Shown: positions 46,923 to 57,377, numbered from the stretch's first letter. The stretch is DNA of 64,000 nt from Stropharia rugosoannulata (GCA_028532985.1 JANCIK010000006.1:2108001-2172000), one strand, 5' to 3'. The notes: generated from the letters alone by a model not told the origin. Program-made: numbers and translations.

Positions 46923-47436
46923 ATGAAGGATTCAACTCATTCCAACTCGAAGTCACCAAGCAGCCGTTCGAGTTTCGGACTCTTGGAGTCGCCTACTGCA
47001 GGTAATGAGCCAATAGCTTTAAGTCTTGTCATAATATTACTAGTATCATTGACCGATTGTTTGTCTATAGTAGCAGCAGCCTGTCTCTTGGCTATTGCAA
47101 ATGCCCCCATCGAACCATCCAATGCAAATGCTACGAGGTCCAACTTACCCCAAGTCCGTCCTAAGTTTAGGCCGGCGCCTCCAAGAAATCAAGCGAATGC
47201 AGCAGGTACGTCCAGACTTATGATATTAATTAATACTACTGGTACTAATACTCAACCATTTGTCTATGGAAACAGCGGGCCCTTCGAGACTTACACATGT
47301 GGAGAATCATAACAACTTTGTTGACCACACCGAGCTCAACCCAATCCCGCAGCCTAACTCCTATGGATTTCAACTTCAATTCCTTTCGGAATCTAAGCGC
47401 CAGGAAATCGAAACATGGGTTGATGCCGTTGAACGT
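46923..47436 (+). pseudogene. 5' half of a small host gene interrupted by the retroelement
   Basis: Exons 46923-47001, 47074-47205 and 47276-47436 join in frame (124 codons) and end in ETWVDAVER, where the 5' LTR begins. Reading on into the LTR gives a stop almost at once. The missing 111 codons continue in the same frame after the 3' LTR, at 63282. The N-terminus is Ser-rich, followed by Pro/Asn-rich sequence. The second part is helical. Together they would form a 234-residue protein of no recognised family. The gene is broken by a single recent insertion and is otherwise open. Confidence 0.8.
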
Positions 47437-48648
47437 TGAGAGGGCTGCTTTTTGGCTATGGGTGTAAACAGTCTGAAGTCCCAGTGGCGGGACAGCTGCG
47501 CGCGGGAAACACAGAGGGACTAGAGTGGAGCCTGACTCATAGTCTATAGCTATCAGCGCGCTTTATGACTATAAGCGCCTGCGCGCACCGCATTGCGAGA
47601 GAGATCGGTCAGCGAGCTGCACAGCCTAAAGTGCATAGTCTGGTCATCCGTGCGAGCGATCGGAGAGGCGTAGAACGGTTAAGCACCAGCGAAGTGCGGT
47701 GTGAGTACAGCTGAGCGAGTACCAAGGGCGGTGTGAAGGGCTGTGCGCGCATCTCATGTGCGCGCATCGCAAAGGCAGAATTTGCCTAAGTCCACACATC
47801 ATGTGACCGTGGCGGCGCGCATCAAAAAGACGCGCAAAAGCCCGAGGGAACAAACGACATGCGTGCAGCGAATGCCAAGGGATCAGGACACTCGAAGGAC
47901 AGCCCGGATGCGATGCGCGGACCTTTGGCCGTGCATTGCTAGTATTTACTTTACCTTATTATTAGTACACATGCGCACATCGCATATAAACCTGTATCCT
48001 TGTCTATAGTAATTTAAGCAATTGTCTACCCACTAGATCTGTGTGCTGGGTTCTGTCCCAGGCCGTCAGCGGGCTGTGTTTAGCTTTTGTTAGGGTTTTA
48101 ACTGTGAAGTGTTTGTGAATCATAGGAGTTTTGGATAGCTTCTGGCCACCGGGTCATTTGGAGAGCTCAGTGAGGAGTCAGTACAAACGTGTACGGAAAC
48201 TCGCACTGTAGTGTTTAGACTGTGAGACTGCACCGCCGGGTGAAAGACTTTGGAGAGTCTTGGGATTGTTGGACTTTGGAGAGTCCGCGCATAGCACGAG
48301 GTCACCGGACCCGGAAGTGCGCGCAGCGAAGCCGTTCGCTAAAACAACTTATTTCATTCATCATTTTGCCTAGTGCACGCCACTAGCAACCGGGCTCTAT
48401 CCGAGAATTACTAGAATTAAACCCCTCCTTACAAACGAACTTGCAGGCACTACTTGCTGTTACAAAGACTAGAGGACACGAGGTGCGCGCATCGCACGCC
48501 CAGAACGGGAACCAGGGCAGAGCATAGATTATACTAGCCATTTAGTTGAGGGCGTTCACTCGATCTAAGGGATAGGATCTCGCTCCGCTGGGTGTGTGTG
48601 TGTGTTGTGTTTCGCGATTTCGAGTCTAGCTACGCAGTAGACCTCACA
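47437..48648 (+). repeat. 5' long terminal repeat
   Basis: It is 1,212 bp long with TG...CA ends. It differs from the 3' copy at roughly twenty positions, nearly all between about 47810 and 48055; the last ~590 bp are identical. Several differences are CG in the 3' LTR and TG or CA here. It carries five copies of TGCGCGCA (for example 47580, 47744, 47759). The promoter and polyadenylation site expected in an LTR cannot be pinned down by eye. Confidence 0.93.
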
Positions 48649-48650
48649 TC

Positions 48651-48668
48651 TGGAGCCCACCGCGAGGG
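48651..48668 (+). other. Primer-binding site (tRNA complementarity)
   Basis: TGGAGCCCACCGCGAGGG starts two bases after the 5' LTR. TGG is the complement of a tRNA CCA end. The implied tRNA would have U at position 73 and a GGTGGGC 3' acceptor strand; U73 is typical of tRNA-Cys, but the tRNA is not identified. Confidence 0.7.
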
Positions 48669-48946
48669 GAAGGTTCAGAAATCTCAATTAGTGTTTTCGA
48701 ACTACGGCTTGCGCCTATTACAATAAATTACAAAAATTTCAAATAAAACGGGACGAGTAACAAGCGAGGCAAATTTCCTGCGCCTTCATCGCTCGCCGAG
48801 CCAGAAGAAGCCAGACCATCCTTTGGAACGGTGCCTTCACGCGAGAGAACCACGAGGAGCAAGAAAAACGCTGAGCTGGTAGAGCCGTTGGTAATTACAC
48901 CGACGCGAGACAGAAAAGCAAAGAAAAGAGCGAGGAGGAAGCGCAG

Positions 48947-50491
48947 TTGCAGATCGAGACTCAGGGATTAGCGCAGCGCATCCCAGGTGCGCTCACCGAA
49001 AGCGACTCGGAATTAAGAGTAGGGACTAGTGGATTTTGGGGACCACCATCTGGCATTGAATCAGAAGACCAATTAGTGGACGGTGATATTACACTTGAAA
49101 CCGCACCATTCGGTACTTCTGATAGCCAAGCTACCCAAGACACCCCTCCTCCATTCTCGGAAGTATTTGGGACTGCTAAGACATCCGCGCAGCGCACGGC
49201 GGAAAATAGCGAAAGTGAGGCAGAGCGCGTAGCGAGAGATATATTTGAAGGAGACTTGTCAGATCTTTCAGAAAGCGAACGGAATTCACCCCCACGAGAA
49301 CCAGAAACTATGCCTAAGGATATGTCCATGCCAGTACGCGGTGCGCGCGGCGCGCCGAGCTTCGATCCTGCTGCAGAGCGCGATGAGCTGCCGCGGTACT
49401 TCGAGGACCTGGAGGATTGGTTTAAGCGCGCGGAGGTGACGGAGGACGATGAGAAGAGAGGATATGTAATCAAATATGTACCCATGCAGACGGCGGAGGA
49501 GTGGAAGAATCTACCAGGTTATGATACCAAAGGGTACGCTGAGCTCAAGAAAATGATTCTCAACGAGTACCCGGAGGTGATCAGCATTCAGACAGGGTCC
49601 ATCGCACGGCTCAAGAAGCTCTGCAAGGAGAATCAGCGCATCTCGGAGGAAGACCTCCAGGTGTTGCTGGACTTCAAGCGCGCGTTCTTGGCCGAGGCCG
49701 CTAAGCTCACGAAGGCGCCTACCCTGCTCGCGAATCATACCTTGGTGACTTACTTCACCAATAGTCTCACTGCGGGGTTCAGGGATCGATTGTTTAATAA
49801 ACTGGACATTGATTACACAACGCGCGCATTGTTCGACAAGTTCCTGACTGAGCGCAATATACAGTTCACTGCACCTACTGGGGTGACGGTAGAAGCGCGC
49901 ACTGAGGACATGTACCCTCTCAAACAGGTAGCCGAGATGGCGGAACAAATGGCCCGCACCAAGAACCCAAGCACTACGCTGAGCCTAGGGCGCGATAGCA
50001 CTGATGGACTCATGCCGGTGCCCGCCATCAAGACTGAGGCCGCGGATGTTGGTTCGCTGCGCGGAGAGATTGAGGACCTGAAAGGGTTCGTCGCTTCCTT
50101 CAAGGATACCTTGTCGCTAGTGGAGAAGACAGTGGCGAAGTCAAAGGAGTCGAGTAGGAAAGAGTTGGAGGACATTATCCGCAATGTCATGGCTGCGCGC
50201 GCCGCACCGATGTCGGTGCCTGTGCAACCAGTAGCCCCCATGATGCCCATGAGCGCACCGAGTTTTGGTGGAGCGCCGCCTAGGCCCTTCCAATACCAAC
50301 AACGCCCGGAGCCTCGCTGCTTCTACTGCAAGCAGACGGGACATGTGGTTGCTGAGTGCATCGTACGGCAGCAAGACTTGTCAGCGGGGAGGATTGTCAT
50401 TACTGAGGCGGGCGCTTACAGTTACCTGACGGGTCATCGATACCTTGGGACCCTTCGCCGCGATCAAAGAGCGCGTCGACGAATGGCATAA
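48947..50491 (+). CDS. gag: Gag polyprotein with zinc knuckle (frame-broken)
   Basis: The frame is 514 codons long. The first ATG in it is at 49311 (MPKDMSMPVRG), but the open frame and a related upstream frame suggest that the protein begins further left, across a 1-nt shift near 48935. A retrotransposon Gag-type helical domain lies at roughly residues 150-300 (YFEDLEDWFKRAE, ELKKMILNEYPEV, YFTNSLTAGFRDRLF). One CCHC knuckle, CFYCKQTGHVVAEC, stands near residue 457. Gag coats the element RNA and forms virus-like particles. The natural continuation (PFAAIKERVDEWHKK) is in another frame, so this frame ends prematurely. Confidence 0.8.
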   Translation: MQIETQGLAQRIPGALTESDSELRVGTSGFWGPPSGIESEDQLVDGDITLETAPFGTSDSQATQDTPPPFSEVFGTAKTSAQRTAENSESEAERVARDIFEGDLSDLSESERNSPPREPETMPKDMSMPVRGARGAPSFDPAAERDELPRYFEDLEDWFKRAEVTEDDEKRGYVIKYVPMQTAEEWKNLPGYDTKGYAELKKMILNEYPEVISIQTGSIARLKKLCKENQRISEEDLQVLLDFKRAFLAEAAKLTKAPTLLANHTLVTYFTNSLTAGFRDRLFNKLDIDYTTRALFDKFLTERNIQFTAPTGVTVEARTEDMYPLKQVAEMAEQMARTKNPSTTLSLGRDSTDGLMPVPAIKTEAADVGSLRGEIEDLKGFVASFKDTLSLVEKTVAKSKESSRKELEDIIRNVMAARAAPMSVPVQPVAPMMPMSAPSFGGAPPRPFQYQQRPEPRCFYCKQTGHVVAECIVRQQDLSAGRIVITEAGAYSYLTGHRYLGTLRRDQRARRRMA

Positions 50492-50777
50492 GAAGAATGG
50501 GCGCCAGCAGCAAGCGTATATGGCACCGGTCCATCCGTCATACATGGGTATGCCTCCTAGCATGGTATACTCGCAGATGTACCAACCGGCCAGTTCCTTG
50601 GACGAGACCTACGAGGAGCAGATACGCGCACTTCAACAAGAGTTGGAAAGTAAGAAGGCGTTCCTGAAGGAGCGCGCATCGGCAAAGACGCCTGAGGAGG
50701 TGATAGAGGAACAGCGTCAGTTAATAGCGACTATGAAAGCCGAACGTGACGCTGCGCTCAGTCAGGGTTTCGATTGA
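50445..50777 (+). CDS. Gag C-terminal segment in a shifted frame
   Basis: A 110-codon frame beginning in the overlap with gag (FAAIKERVDEWHKKNGRQQQ). It has Pro/Tyr-rich sequence followed by a coiled-coil-like Glu/Lys segment (TYEEQIRALQQELESKKAFLKERA). It appears to be the continuation of gag after one or two single-base shifts near 50410-50450. Whether these are true mutations, programmed shifts or indel errors cannot be told. Confidence 0.6.
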   Translation: MGPFAAIKERVDEWHKKNGRQQQAYMAPVHPSYMGMPPSMVYSQMYQPASSLDETYEEQIRALQQELESKKAFLKERASAKTPEEVIEEQRQLIATMKAERDAALSQGFD

Positions 50778-51363
50778 GTCTGATGAAGGGAAACGCGGGC
50801 AGAGTTATGCGTAGCGGCTCTGATAAACCCAAGAACCCGGAGGGCGCAAATAAGAAGTTACCAATCAGAAATATACCCAGAGCATCAGTTGAGGACGCGA
50901 GTGATGAGGAGGAAGATGAGTTGCGAGAAGTAGTGGAGGAGCAGCGCGCAGCGCACCAGTAAAGAAGAAAGTAGTATTTGAGGTTCCTGCAAAGGCTGGG
51001 CCTAGTGCACGACCAGCAGCAGTGCCATATGTAATGGTACCTCCGCTGCGCGTACCAGAGAAAGTAAAACCTAAGGTTAGGGAAGAACCCATACCTGTAG
51101 TAGAGAAGAGGAAACCTGCTTATAAGCTGCGCGCACCTATCGAAGATGAGGCGCAGGCTGACGCAGTCCTCAAGCACTTAGAAAATCAGAAAATTGAGAT
51201 CACGCAGGGCCAGTTGTTAGGCATCTCGACTGCAGGCTTCAGAAGAAAATTCGTTGAGCGCATAGTACCAAGAAAGGTACCATTGGATTTGAATACGATG
51301 CGCGTATTACAACTAGACTACGATGAAGAAGAGCGTGAAGTAGATGAGGCTATCGCGCGTTAG
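50774..51363 (+). CDS. Gag-protease linker region (two frames)
   Basis: Two adjoining frames, 50774-50962 and 51022-51363, encode charged, low-complexity sequence (VEDASDEEEDELREVVEEQR, then KVKPKVREEPIPVVEKRKPAYKLRAP). They probably form the spacer between Gag and protease in the polyprotein, broken by a further shift near 50960. The part LKHLENQKIEITQGQLLGIST resembles the helix preceding retroelement proteases in related fungal polyproteins. Confidence 0.5.
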
Positions 51364-51389
51364 CAGGGGAAGAAGAGGAAGAGGAGTTT

Positions 51390-52046
51390 ATGCAGATGGA
51401 CGAGCTACCAGTGGCCACTTTCCTTACTTGCTCAGATGAGCGCAGCGGACTGCAACCGGGGACCATCATCATGGAAGACCCGTACGAGCAGTACGTCTCG
51501 ACTCTGCAGCCAGGCGAAAAGCCTAAGGGACTTATTGTGGCGCGCGAATCGCACCATCTGAAGGCGGTATTTCCGCTCATCAACGGCAAGGGACACGCAG
51601 AGACGTTGCTCGACAGTGGGTCGCAGATTGTGTCAATGGCACAGGACACCGCTGAGCGCTTAGGACTTAGTTGGGACCCGGACTTCACTATACGAATGCA
51701 GAGCGCGAATAAGCAGGTGGAATCCACCAAGGGTTTAGCGCGCAATGTACCGTTTGTGTTTAACGGGCTGACAGTGTATTTACAAGTACATGTCATCAGC
51801 GCAGCGGCTTATGAGGTACTCTTGGGCAGGCCGTTCGAGATCCTCACGGAGAGCAATGTCAAGACGCGCGGTGATGGAACGGTTGAGCTTACGCTCACCG
51901 ATCCCAACACACAGCGCAAATTGGTCGTACCCACCTATAACCGAGGGTGCGGTCCCAAGATTGTGCAGCGCGAACCTAAGTTGCAGGACCCTGGCACGAT
52001 GGAAAACCCTAACGCAGATCAGGATTTTCAATCCTCGATGATTTGA
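51390..52046 (+). CDS. Retroelement aspartic protease region
   Basis: A 218-codon frame. The active-site loop ETLLDSGSQIVSM has the retropepsin D-S-G triad, and the flap/C-terminal part ends with YEVLLGRPFEIL, the usual second signature of gypsy proteases. It cleaves the Gag-Pol polyprotein. The frame overlaps pol by 1-4 bases (ATGATTTGATG), an arrangement expected either from a -1 shift or from one further indel in a formerly single polyprotein. Confidence 0.8.
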   Translation: MQMDELPVATFLTCSDERSGLQPGTIIMEDPYEQYVSTLQPGEKPKGLIVARESHHLKAVFPLINGKGHAETLLDSGSQIVSMAQDTAERLGLSWDPDFTIRMQSANKQVESTKGLARNVPFVFNGLTVYLQVHVISAAAYEVLLGRPFEILTESNVKTRGDGTVELTLTDPNTQRKLVVPTYNRGCGPKIVQREPKLQDPGTMENPNADQDFQSSMI

Positions 52047-55000
52047 TGCGTCAAGGAGAGGTCGCGTTGATGTTTGACAGAGATGATCGCACGGGGAAAA
52101 TAGAGATAGCGGGGTACGCGCCACCAAAGAATAAGAAGCGGTTTGGGAGCGCTGAGCTCAGGGATGTATACATGGCTCAAGCAGTACATGAGGCAAAGAT
52201 GGAGGATGATGAGAAAGAAAGAATATACAAGTATTTTCAGCAGCGCGAATGGCGCAAGGAGGAAGTAGTCAAAGGAGAACCTAGAGGACAGTTCCGCGCA
52301 TCGCACGAAGAACAGGTCCCTAGTAAGAAACAAGGAGTAACGCGTAAGCGCTTGACTGGCAAGAATGCCACAACAGTTACGGTGCTCGCAGGAAAGAAGT
52401 ATAAGCCAGTGGCTGAGAAAGTCAGGCCCGTCTATCAAGATTTACCAGAGAAGTTTAGGATAGTGAGGGAGATAAAAGGAGACCCACTAAAGGACATGCC
52501 GCAATTGTCACCACATCCGCCAGACTTCGTACCTACAGGTCGGTACACCGCTGAGCGCATGGAGGGAATTGACAAGGCGCATGAAGGGGATTTCCTGTGG
52601 CCCGAGGAGCGCAAGTTGGTGCATCAAGTTTTCATGCAGCAGAACGAGGCGTTCGCGTGGGATGACACAGAGAAGGGTAGATTCCGTACGGACTTCTTCC
52701 CTCCAGTAGACATTCCCACTGTAGAGCACACGCCTTGGGTATTGAAGAACATTCCGATACCACCTGGGATGTATGAGCGCGTATGTGAATTCATCGCCAC
52801 CAAGATTCGCGCAGGCACGTATGAGCCCTCGAGCTCATCGTACCGGTCGCGCTGGTTTACAGTAACTAAGAAAGACGGGGTCTCGTTCAGGATCGTGCAC
52901 AGTTTGGAGCCATTAAACGCGGTAACCATTGCACATTCAGGGCTACCTCCGGCAGCGGAGAGTCTAGCGGAACATTTTGCGGGGCGCGCATGTGGCGGCA
53001 TCCTGGACTTGTATGTTGGGTACGATGAGCGGCTGTTAGCTGAGTCCTCTAGAGACCTGACTACATTCCAGACACCGTTCGGTGCGCTGCGCTTAGTAAC
53101 CCTACCTATGGGATGGACGAACTCTGTGCCCATCTTTCACGAGGATGTCGCCTATATATTACGCGATGAAATACCTGAAGTTACAGAGCCCTATATAGAC
53201 GATGTACCTATTAGGGGACCTAAAACGCGCTATGAGTTAGAAGGAGGAGGATACGAGACGATACCGGAGAATAAAGGAATAAGGAGATTCGTATGGGAGC
53301 ACATGTTGAATGTCAACAGAATCGTGCAGCGCATGAAGTACTCGGGAGGAACATTTAGTGGAAAGAAGTCCATACTGTGCGCGGCTGAGATCGTAGTGGT
53401 GGGGCACTTGTGCACATACGAAGGGCGAAGGCCAGCACCTGATAAAGTGCATGCGATCCTCAATTGGGGGCCATGCAAGAACATCAGTGATGTGCGCGCA
53501 TTCATGGGTACAATGGGTCTGCTCCGTATTTACATCTCAGACTATGCGAAGCGAGCAGAGCACATACAGCGGCTATTGCGTGGGAAAGAGCCCTTTGAGT
53601 GGGGGCCCGCTCAGCAAGCTAGCATGGACTCGTTGAAAGACGGTGCGCGCAACGCACATTGCGTGAAACCACTGGATTACACATTGACAGGGCCGATTAC
53701 TTTGGCTGTAGACACATCATGGAGGGCAGTAGGATTCTATATTTACCAGCAGGACCCACAAGATTCGAAGAAGAGGGTATATGCGCGCTTCGGATCAATA
53801 CTGTTAACGGAACGCGAGCAGCGTTTCTCACAGCCCAAACGGGAGTTGTATGGACTCTTACGTGCGCTACAAGCCTGTTATTACTGGCTCATCGGTGCGC
53901 GCAAGCTGGTGGTGGAAACGGATGCCAAATACTTGAAGGGCATGTTGGAAAATCCGGGCATGGGCCCTAATGCGACTATTAATCGCTGGATAGATAAAAT
54001 ACTTATGTATCACTTCCAGTTGAAACATGTTGCGGGCAAAACCTTTGGTGCGGATGGTTTATCGCGTAGGGAAGGGCAACCTGGAGATGAGGCGTACGCG
54101 CACTCCGAAGAAGATGATGATCAGGAGGTGGGACCGCTCGAATACGAGAAAGTCTATGAAGATGACCCAGATCCCCTGGACTTTGAGGAATTCAAGGAAC
54201 AGATCGATGATCGCGGAGGGTATCTATATACAGGACTACTCAACGAGTTGTTTGAAGGTCCCACCACGCGCAAGTTACCAGAAGCGCGCTCTATAGGCTG
54301 TTTCCAGCAGGAGCTCGAGCGCGCACGGAAAGAGACGGAAGCGGAAAAGCGGGCCGTGCGGGACTTCATACAGAAAGAGAGTGTGCCGCTCGCGCAGCGC
54401 GAGTATTTAGAGAAATTCATACTAGCACATGCAATACCCGACTCCAAAATAGAGGATCTGGAGGATGAGGAGTACGATGAGCGCAACAGGACGTCTGCAG
54501 GAAAAGATATGGATGAGAAATTGCCGGTGATACGCTACTGGTTGCAGAATCCAACCACTAGGCCTAAAGGCATGACGGAGCGAGAATATCAGAACTTTAC
54601 GAGGAACGCTCGCAACTTCTTCTTAGACAGGGATGGGCGGATGTACCGGAGATCCATAGATGACGCGCATAAGTTGGTGATAGATCAGGCGCAGCGGACA
54701 CGCATGCTGCGCTCAGCGCATGACAGCTTGGGGCACAGAGGAGCGTACGCTACGCGCAAACTGCTAGCTGAGCGCTTCTGGTGGCCGGAGTTGGAAAGGG
54801 ATGTCTACTGGTATGTGAAAACATGTCATGTCTGTCAGTTAAGACAGAAGACTATCATCCAGATCCCGCGCACCGAGACACACACGCCGTCTATCTTCCA
54901 GCAACTACACGCAGACACTATGCACATGTCCCCGGCCTCCAATGGGTATAATTACATAGTGCACGGAAGATGTGCGCTGAGCTCATGGGCGGAAGGACGG

Positions 55001-55981
55001 CCATTAAAGAAAGAGAATGCCCGTGCAATAGCGCAGTGGATATTCGAGGACATTATCTGCCGTTGGGGCTGTCTGCAAGAAATCATCACAGATAACGGTG
55101 GACCGTTCCGCGCAGCGCTTAAGTACTTAGAAAAGAAGTATGGGATTACAGGGATTACTATCTCCGCGTACAACTCGCAAGCGAATGGAAAAATAGAGCG
55201 TCCCCATTGGGACATAAGACAGATGTTGTGGAAAGCGTGTGGAGGGACAGAGGGCGCGCACAAGCGTTGGAGTAGATTCTTCTACCATGTGTTGTGGGCT
55301 GACCGTATCACCGTACGACGAGGATTTGGGTGTTCCCCATTCTTCATGGTGACGGGCGCGCACCCCATACTACCCTTTGACATAGCGGAAGCGACTTGGC
55401 TGGTGAAACTACCAGATCGCGTACTGACTACAGAGGAGTTAGTAGGGTATCGCGCGCGCGCACTAGCCAAACATCGCGACACAGTAGAGGAGATGCGCGC
55501 ACGAGTATCAAAGACGAAAAGAGATGCGATCAGGGCATTTGAAAAGAAGCACTCGGCTAAAATCCGTGACTATGTGTTTAAGCCAGGAGATGTAGTGCTA
55601 ATGAGGAACTCGGGCATAGAATCCAGTCTGAACCGTAAGATGCTTGCACGATGGAATGGGCCTTACATCGTTATCGCACGAAAAGACGGTGGAGCATACT
55701 TAGTGGCAGAGATGGATGGCTCTGTGTTGAAGGATAAGGTGGCGGCGTTCCGCCTCATTCCTTACTTTGCACGAAGGCAGCTGCGCTTACCGGACGGTTT
55801 GGATGATATAATTGATCAGACCAAGGAGAACCTAGCTAAAATGTTAGAGGCGCCGGACTATGAGCCAGCTATTCCCAAAGATTATATCTTTGATGAGCCC
55901 GGTGTACCCTCGGGTAGCGGTGCGCTTACAGTGGAAGAAGATGAAGAAGACGAGGATGACTGGGGCGAAGAAGACACTTAG
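52046..55981 (+). CDS. pol: Pol: reverse transcriptase, RNase H, integrase
   Basis: A single open frame of 1,311 codons from ATG 52046. RT: LDLYVGYDERLLAE holds the first Asp and EPYIDDVPI (YIDD near residue 384) the catalytic pair. RNase H (about 545-675): AVDTSW, KRELYGLL, VETDAKYL and GADGLSRR supply D-E-D-D. Integrase: zinc finger HDSLGHRG...TCHVCQLRQ near 890-935, then the catalytic D in HADTMHM, D in ITDNGGPF and E in NGKIERP (near 955, 1016 and 1052). A GPY/F-type module (RWNGPYIVIARKDGG) follows, with an acidic tail EEDEEDEDDWGEEDT. All catalytic residues are present. The domain order is Ty3/gypsy. Pol copies the RNA to DNA and inserts it. Confidence 0.93.
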   Translation: MRQGEVALMFDRDDRTGKIEIAGYAPPKNKKRFGSAELRDVYMAQAVHEAKMEDDEKERIYKYFQQREWRKEEVVKGEPRGQFRASHEEQVPSKKQGVTRKRLTGKNATTVTVLAGKKYKPVAEKVRPVYQDLPEKFRIVREIKGDPLKDMPQLSPHPPDFVPTGRYTAERMEGIDKAHEGDFLWPEERKLVHQVFMQQNEAFAWDDTEKGRFRTDFFPPVDIPTVEHTPWVLKNIPIPPGMYERVCEFIATKIRAGTYEPSSSSYRSRWFTVTKKDGVSFRIVHSLEPLNAVTIAHSGLPPAAESLAEHFAGRACGGILDLYVGYDERLLAESSRDLTTFQTPFGALRLVTLPMGWTNSVPIFHEDVAYILRDEIPEVTEPYIDDVPIRGPKTRYELEGGGYETIPENKGIRRFVWEHMLNVNRIVQRMKYSGGTFSGKKSILCAAEIVVVGHLCTYEGRRPAPDKVHAILNWGPCKNISDVRAFMGTMGLLRIYISDYAKRAEHIQRLLRGKEPFEWGPAQQASMDSLKDGARNAHCVKPLDYTLTGPITLAVDTSWRAVGFYIYQQDPQDSKKRVYARFGSILLTEREQRFSQPKRELYGLLRALQACYYWLIGARKLVVETDAKYLKGMLENPGMGPNATINRWIDKILMYHFQLKHVAGKTFGADGLSRREGQPGDEAYAHSEEDDDQEVGPLEYEKVYEDDPDPLDFEEFKEQIDDRGGYLYTGLLNELFEGPTTRKLPEARSIGCFQQELERARKETEAEKRAVRDFIQKESVPLAQREYLEKFILAHAIPDSKIEDLEDEEYDERNRTSAGKDMDEKLPVIRYWLQNPTTRPKGMTEREYQNFTRNARNFFLDRDGRMYRRSIDDAHKLVIDQAQRTRMLRSAHDSLGHRGAYATRKLLAERFWWPELERDVYWYVKTCHVCQLRQKTIIQIPRTETHTPSIFQQLHADTMHMSPASNGYNYIVHGRCALSSWAEGRPLKKENARAIAQWIFEDIICRWGCLQEIITDNGGPFRAALKYLEKKYGITGITISAYNSQANGKIERPHWDIRQMLWKACGGTEGAHKRWSRFFYHVLWADRITVRRGFGCSPFFMVTGAHPILPFDIAEATWLVKLPDRVLTTEELVGYRARALAKHRDTVEEMRARVSKTKRDAIRAFEKKHSAKIRDYVFKPGDVVLMRNSGIESSLNRKMLARWNGPYIVIARKDGGAYLVAEMDGSVLKDKVAAFRLIPYFARRQLRLPDGLDDIIDQTKENLAKMLEAPDYEPAIPKDYIFDEPGVPSGSGALTVEEDEEDEDDWGEEDT

Positions 55982-56104
55982 ATGTGTGAGCACCGTAGGA
56001 AGAAAAGCGACCACAATATAATATATTGGGTAAAGAAGACGGGGAATACAGAGAGGGCTAGCTACAGATGCCCTTTAAGGCAGCGCATTATTGAGCCAGG
56101 CTAT

Positions 56105-57377
56105 CTACTGGGCCGGTTTGTCCTCGGTGGCAGTAACGCCAGTAACGTCGAGGCTGCGCTGCAGAATGACAAGCTGCTCGACGAGGAGCGCGCGGCGCTT
56201 GAGGATGAAGTCGACCTTGTGGAGATCACAAATGATCTCTGCTTGTAAATCACCAATGAGGCGGCGCGTCACCAACTCGGAAGGGTTACCCGTATTAAGG
56301 GGCTCCTTAAGGAGGTTAGCGGCGGCATCAAGACAAGCATTGACCTTGTCATTGTCCAAAACAAGAGAAGTGCCTGAGGGAGAAAGGTTAGAAAAGATTA
56401 GTAAGAGAACGGTGCGGTGCGCGCACCTTGCATAATAAAAGGAGAGTCGGGGAACGTAGGAACGCCCTCTGAGCCCAGCCTGGCTTTCTTAGGAGAGGCC
56501 TCACCTGCAGCGGCGTCACGGAATGAGCGACGAAGCTCGGTTTGACGATAAGTCATGCCTCGACCAAGGGGACGAGAGCGGTAACCAGGAGTGTCTCCGC
56601 GCTCGCGCTGGTATTTCTATAAGAATCTAAGTGCGCGCAGCGGAGACGGGTCAAACACACACCTGTTTAGGAGTATCAGGAGGCGCGGCGCGCTTCTTGT
56701 TAGGGCTCGGCTCGGGTGTATGCTGCCTGCTGGGAGGACCTCCCTCAGTCGCGGCTTCAACTTTATCGTCGAGGGCCATCTTTTTGAGGAGCATGTAAAG
56801 TTGCATGTTAGTGATGTCTGGTAAGAGACCAAGGTTAGCCACACCTTGTCATCGTCAGAGTCAGGAGATGTAGTACCTCCAGGCGCGGAGGCGGTTTCAA
56901 GGTCCGCAGTTGCGGAACGCGTAAGAACGCGAACGTTGCGCTGCGCGCACCAAAAAGGGGATTAAGTATAGAAAGGGTTAGGAGAGGAATATGAGCGCAC
57001 AGGTCCAGTAGGGGTATGGGTGCGCTGACGAGAAGCGGCAGCCTTAGCCTTGAGGACTTGTTCATGCAAGTTGATGAATGCGTTGGCAGGGGAAAAGGAG
57101 CGAATGTGGTGGTCAGCCTCGGCGGCGTATATATGGCGCGAGTCTCATTGAGTATCTCGATAGCTTCATTGTTGTTTATAACGCGAGTGATACCGCCGTC
57201 GCTGTCGCGCCAGCGGTTCTGCAATCGTGCCAGACGGAATCAGTAACATACAACAAAGGAACCGCGCGATGCGCGCACCAAATCGACAGCAAGCAGCTCC
57301 AGGCTGCCGGTATAATTCGCAGGAGTGGCAGAGGCCAACCCACGAATGTCCTGGATCAGCGAGCTGATGCTTGACAT
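56105..57377 (-). CDS. Antisense cargo gene 1 (spliced, unknown)
   Basis: It runs opposite to pol. It starts at MSSISSLIQDIRGLASATPANY (57377) and ends TEDKPAQ-stop at 56105. Predicted introns lie near 57281-57223, 57000-56942, 56666-56620 and 56430-56375. Each has GT-AG ends and restores or nearly restores frame; two small shifts remain (near 57130 and 56840). Exonic blocks include NRWRDSDGGITRVINNNEAIEILNE, AFINLHEQVLKAKAAASRQR, LYMLLKKMALDDKVEAATEGG and YRSRPLGRGMTYRQTELRRS, with a helical C-terminus (LIGDLQAEIICDLHKVDFILKRRALLVEQLVIL). Composition suggests an RNA- or protein-binding scaffold, but no family is recognised. Every predicted intron carries TGCGCGCA. Confidence 0.55.

Noticed and set aside
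47743..48009. Open frames inside both LTRs (for example 47644-47853 and the matching 3' LTR frames)
   Set aside because: Duplicated only because the LTRs are duplicated; no start context or domain, and the palindrome-rich composition explains the openness.
55982..56248. Sense-strand frame of 88 codons just after pol
   Set aside because: It lies opposite the last exon of antisense cargo gene 1, whose protein sequence and splicing look more natural; treated as a shadow.
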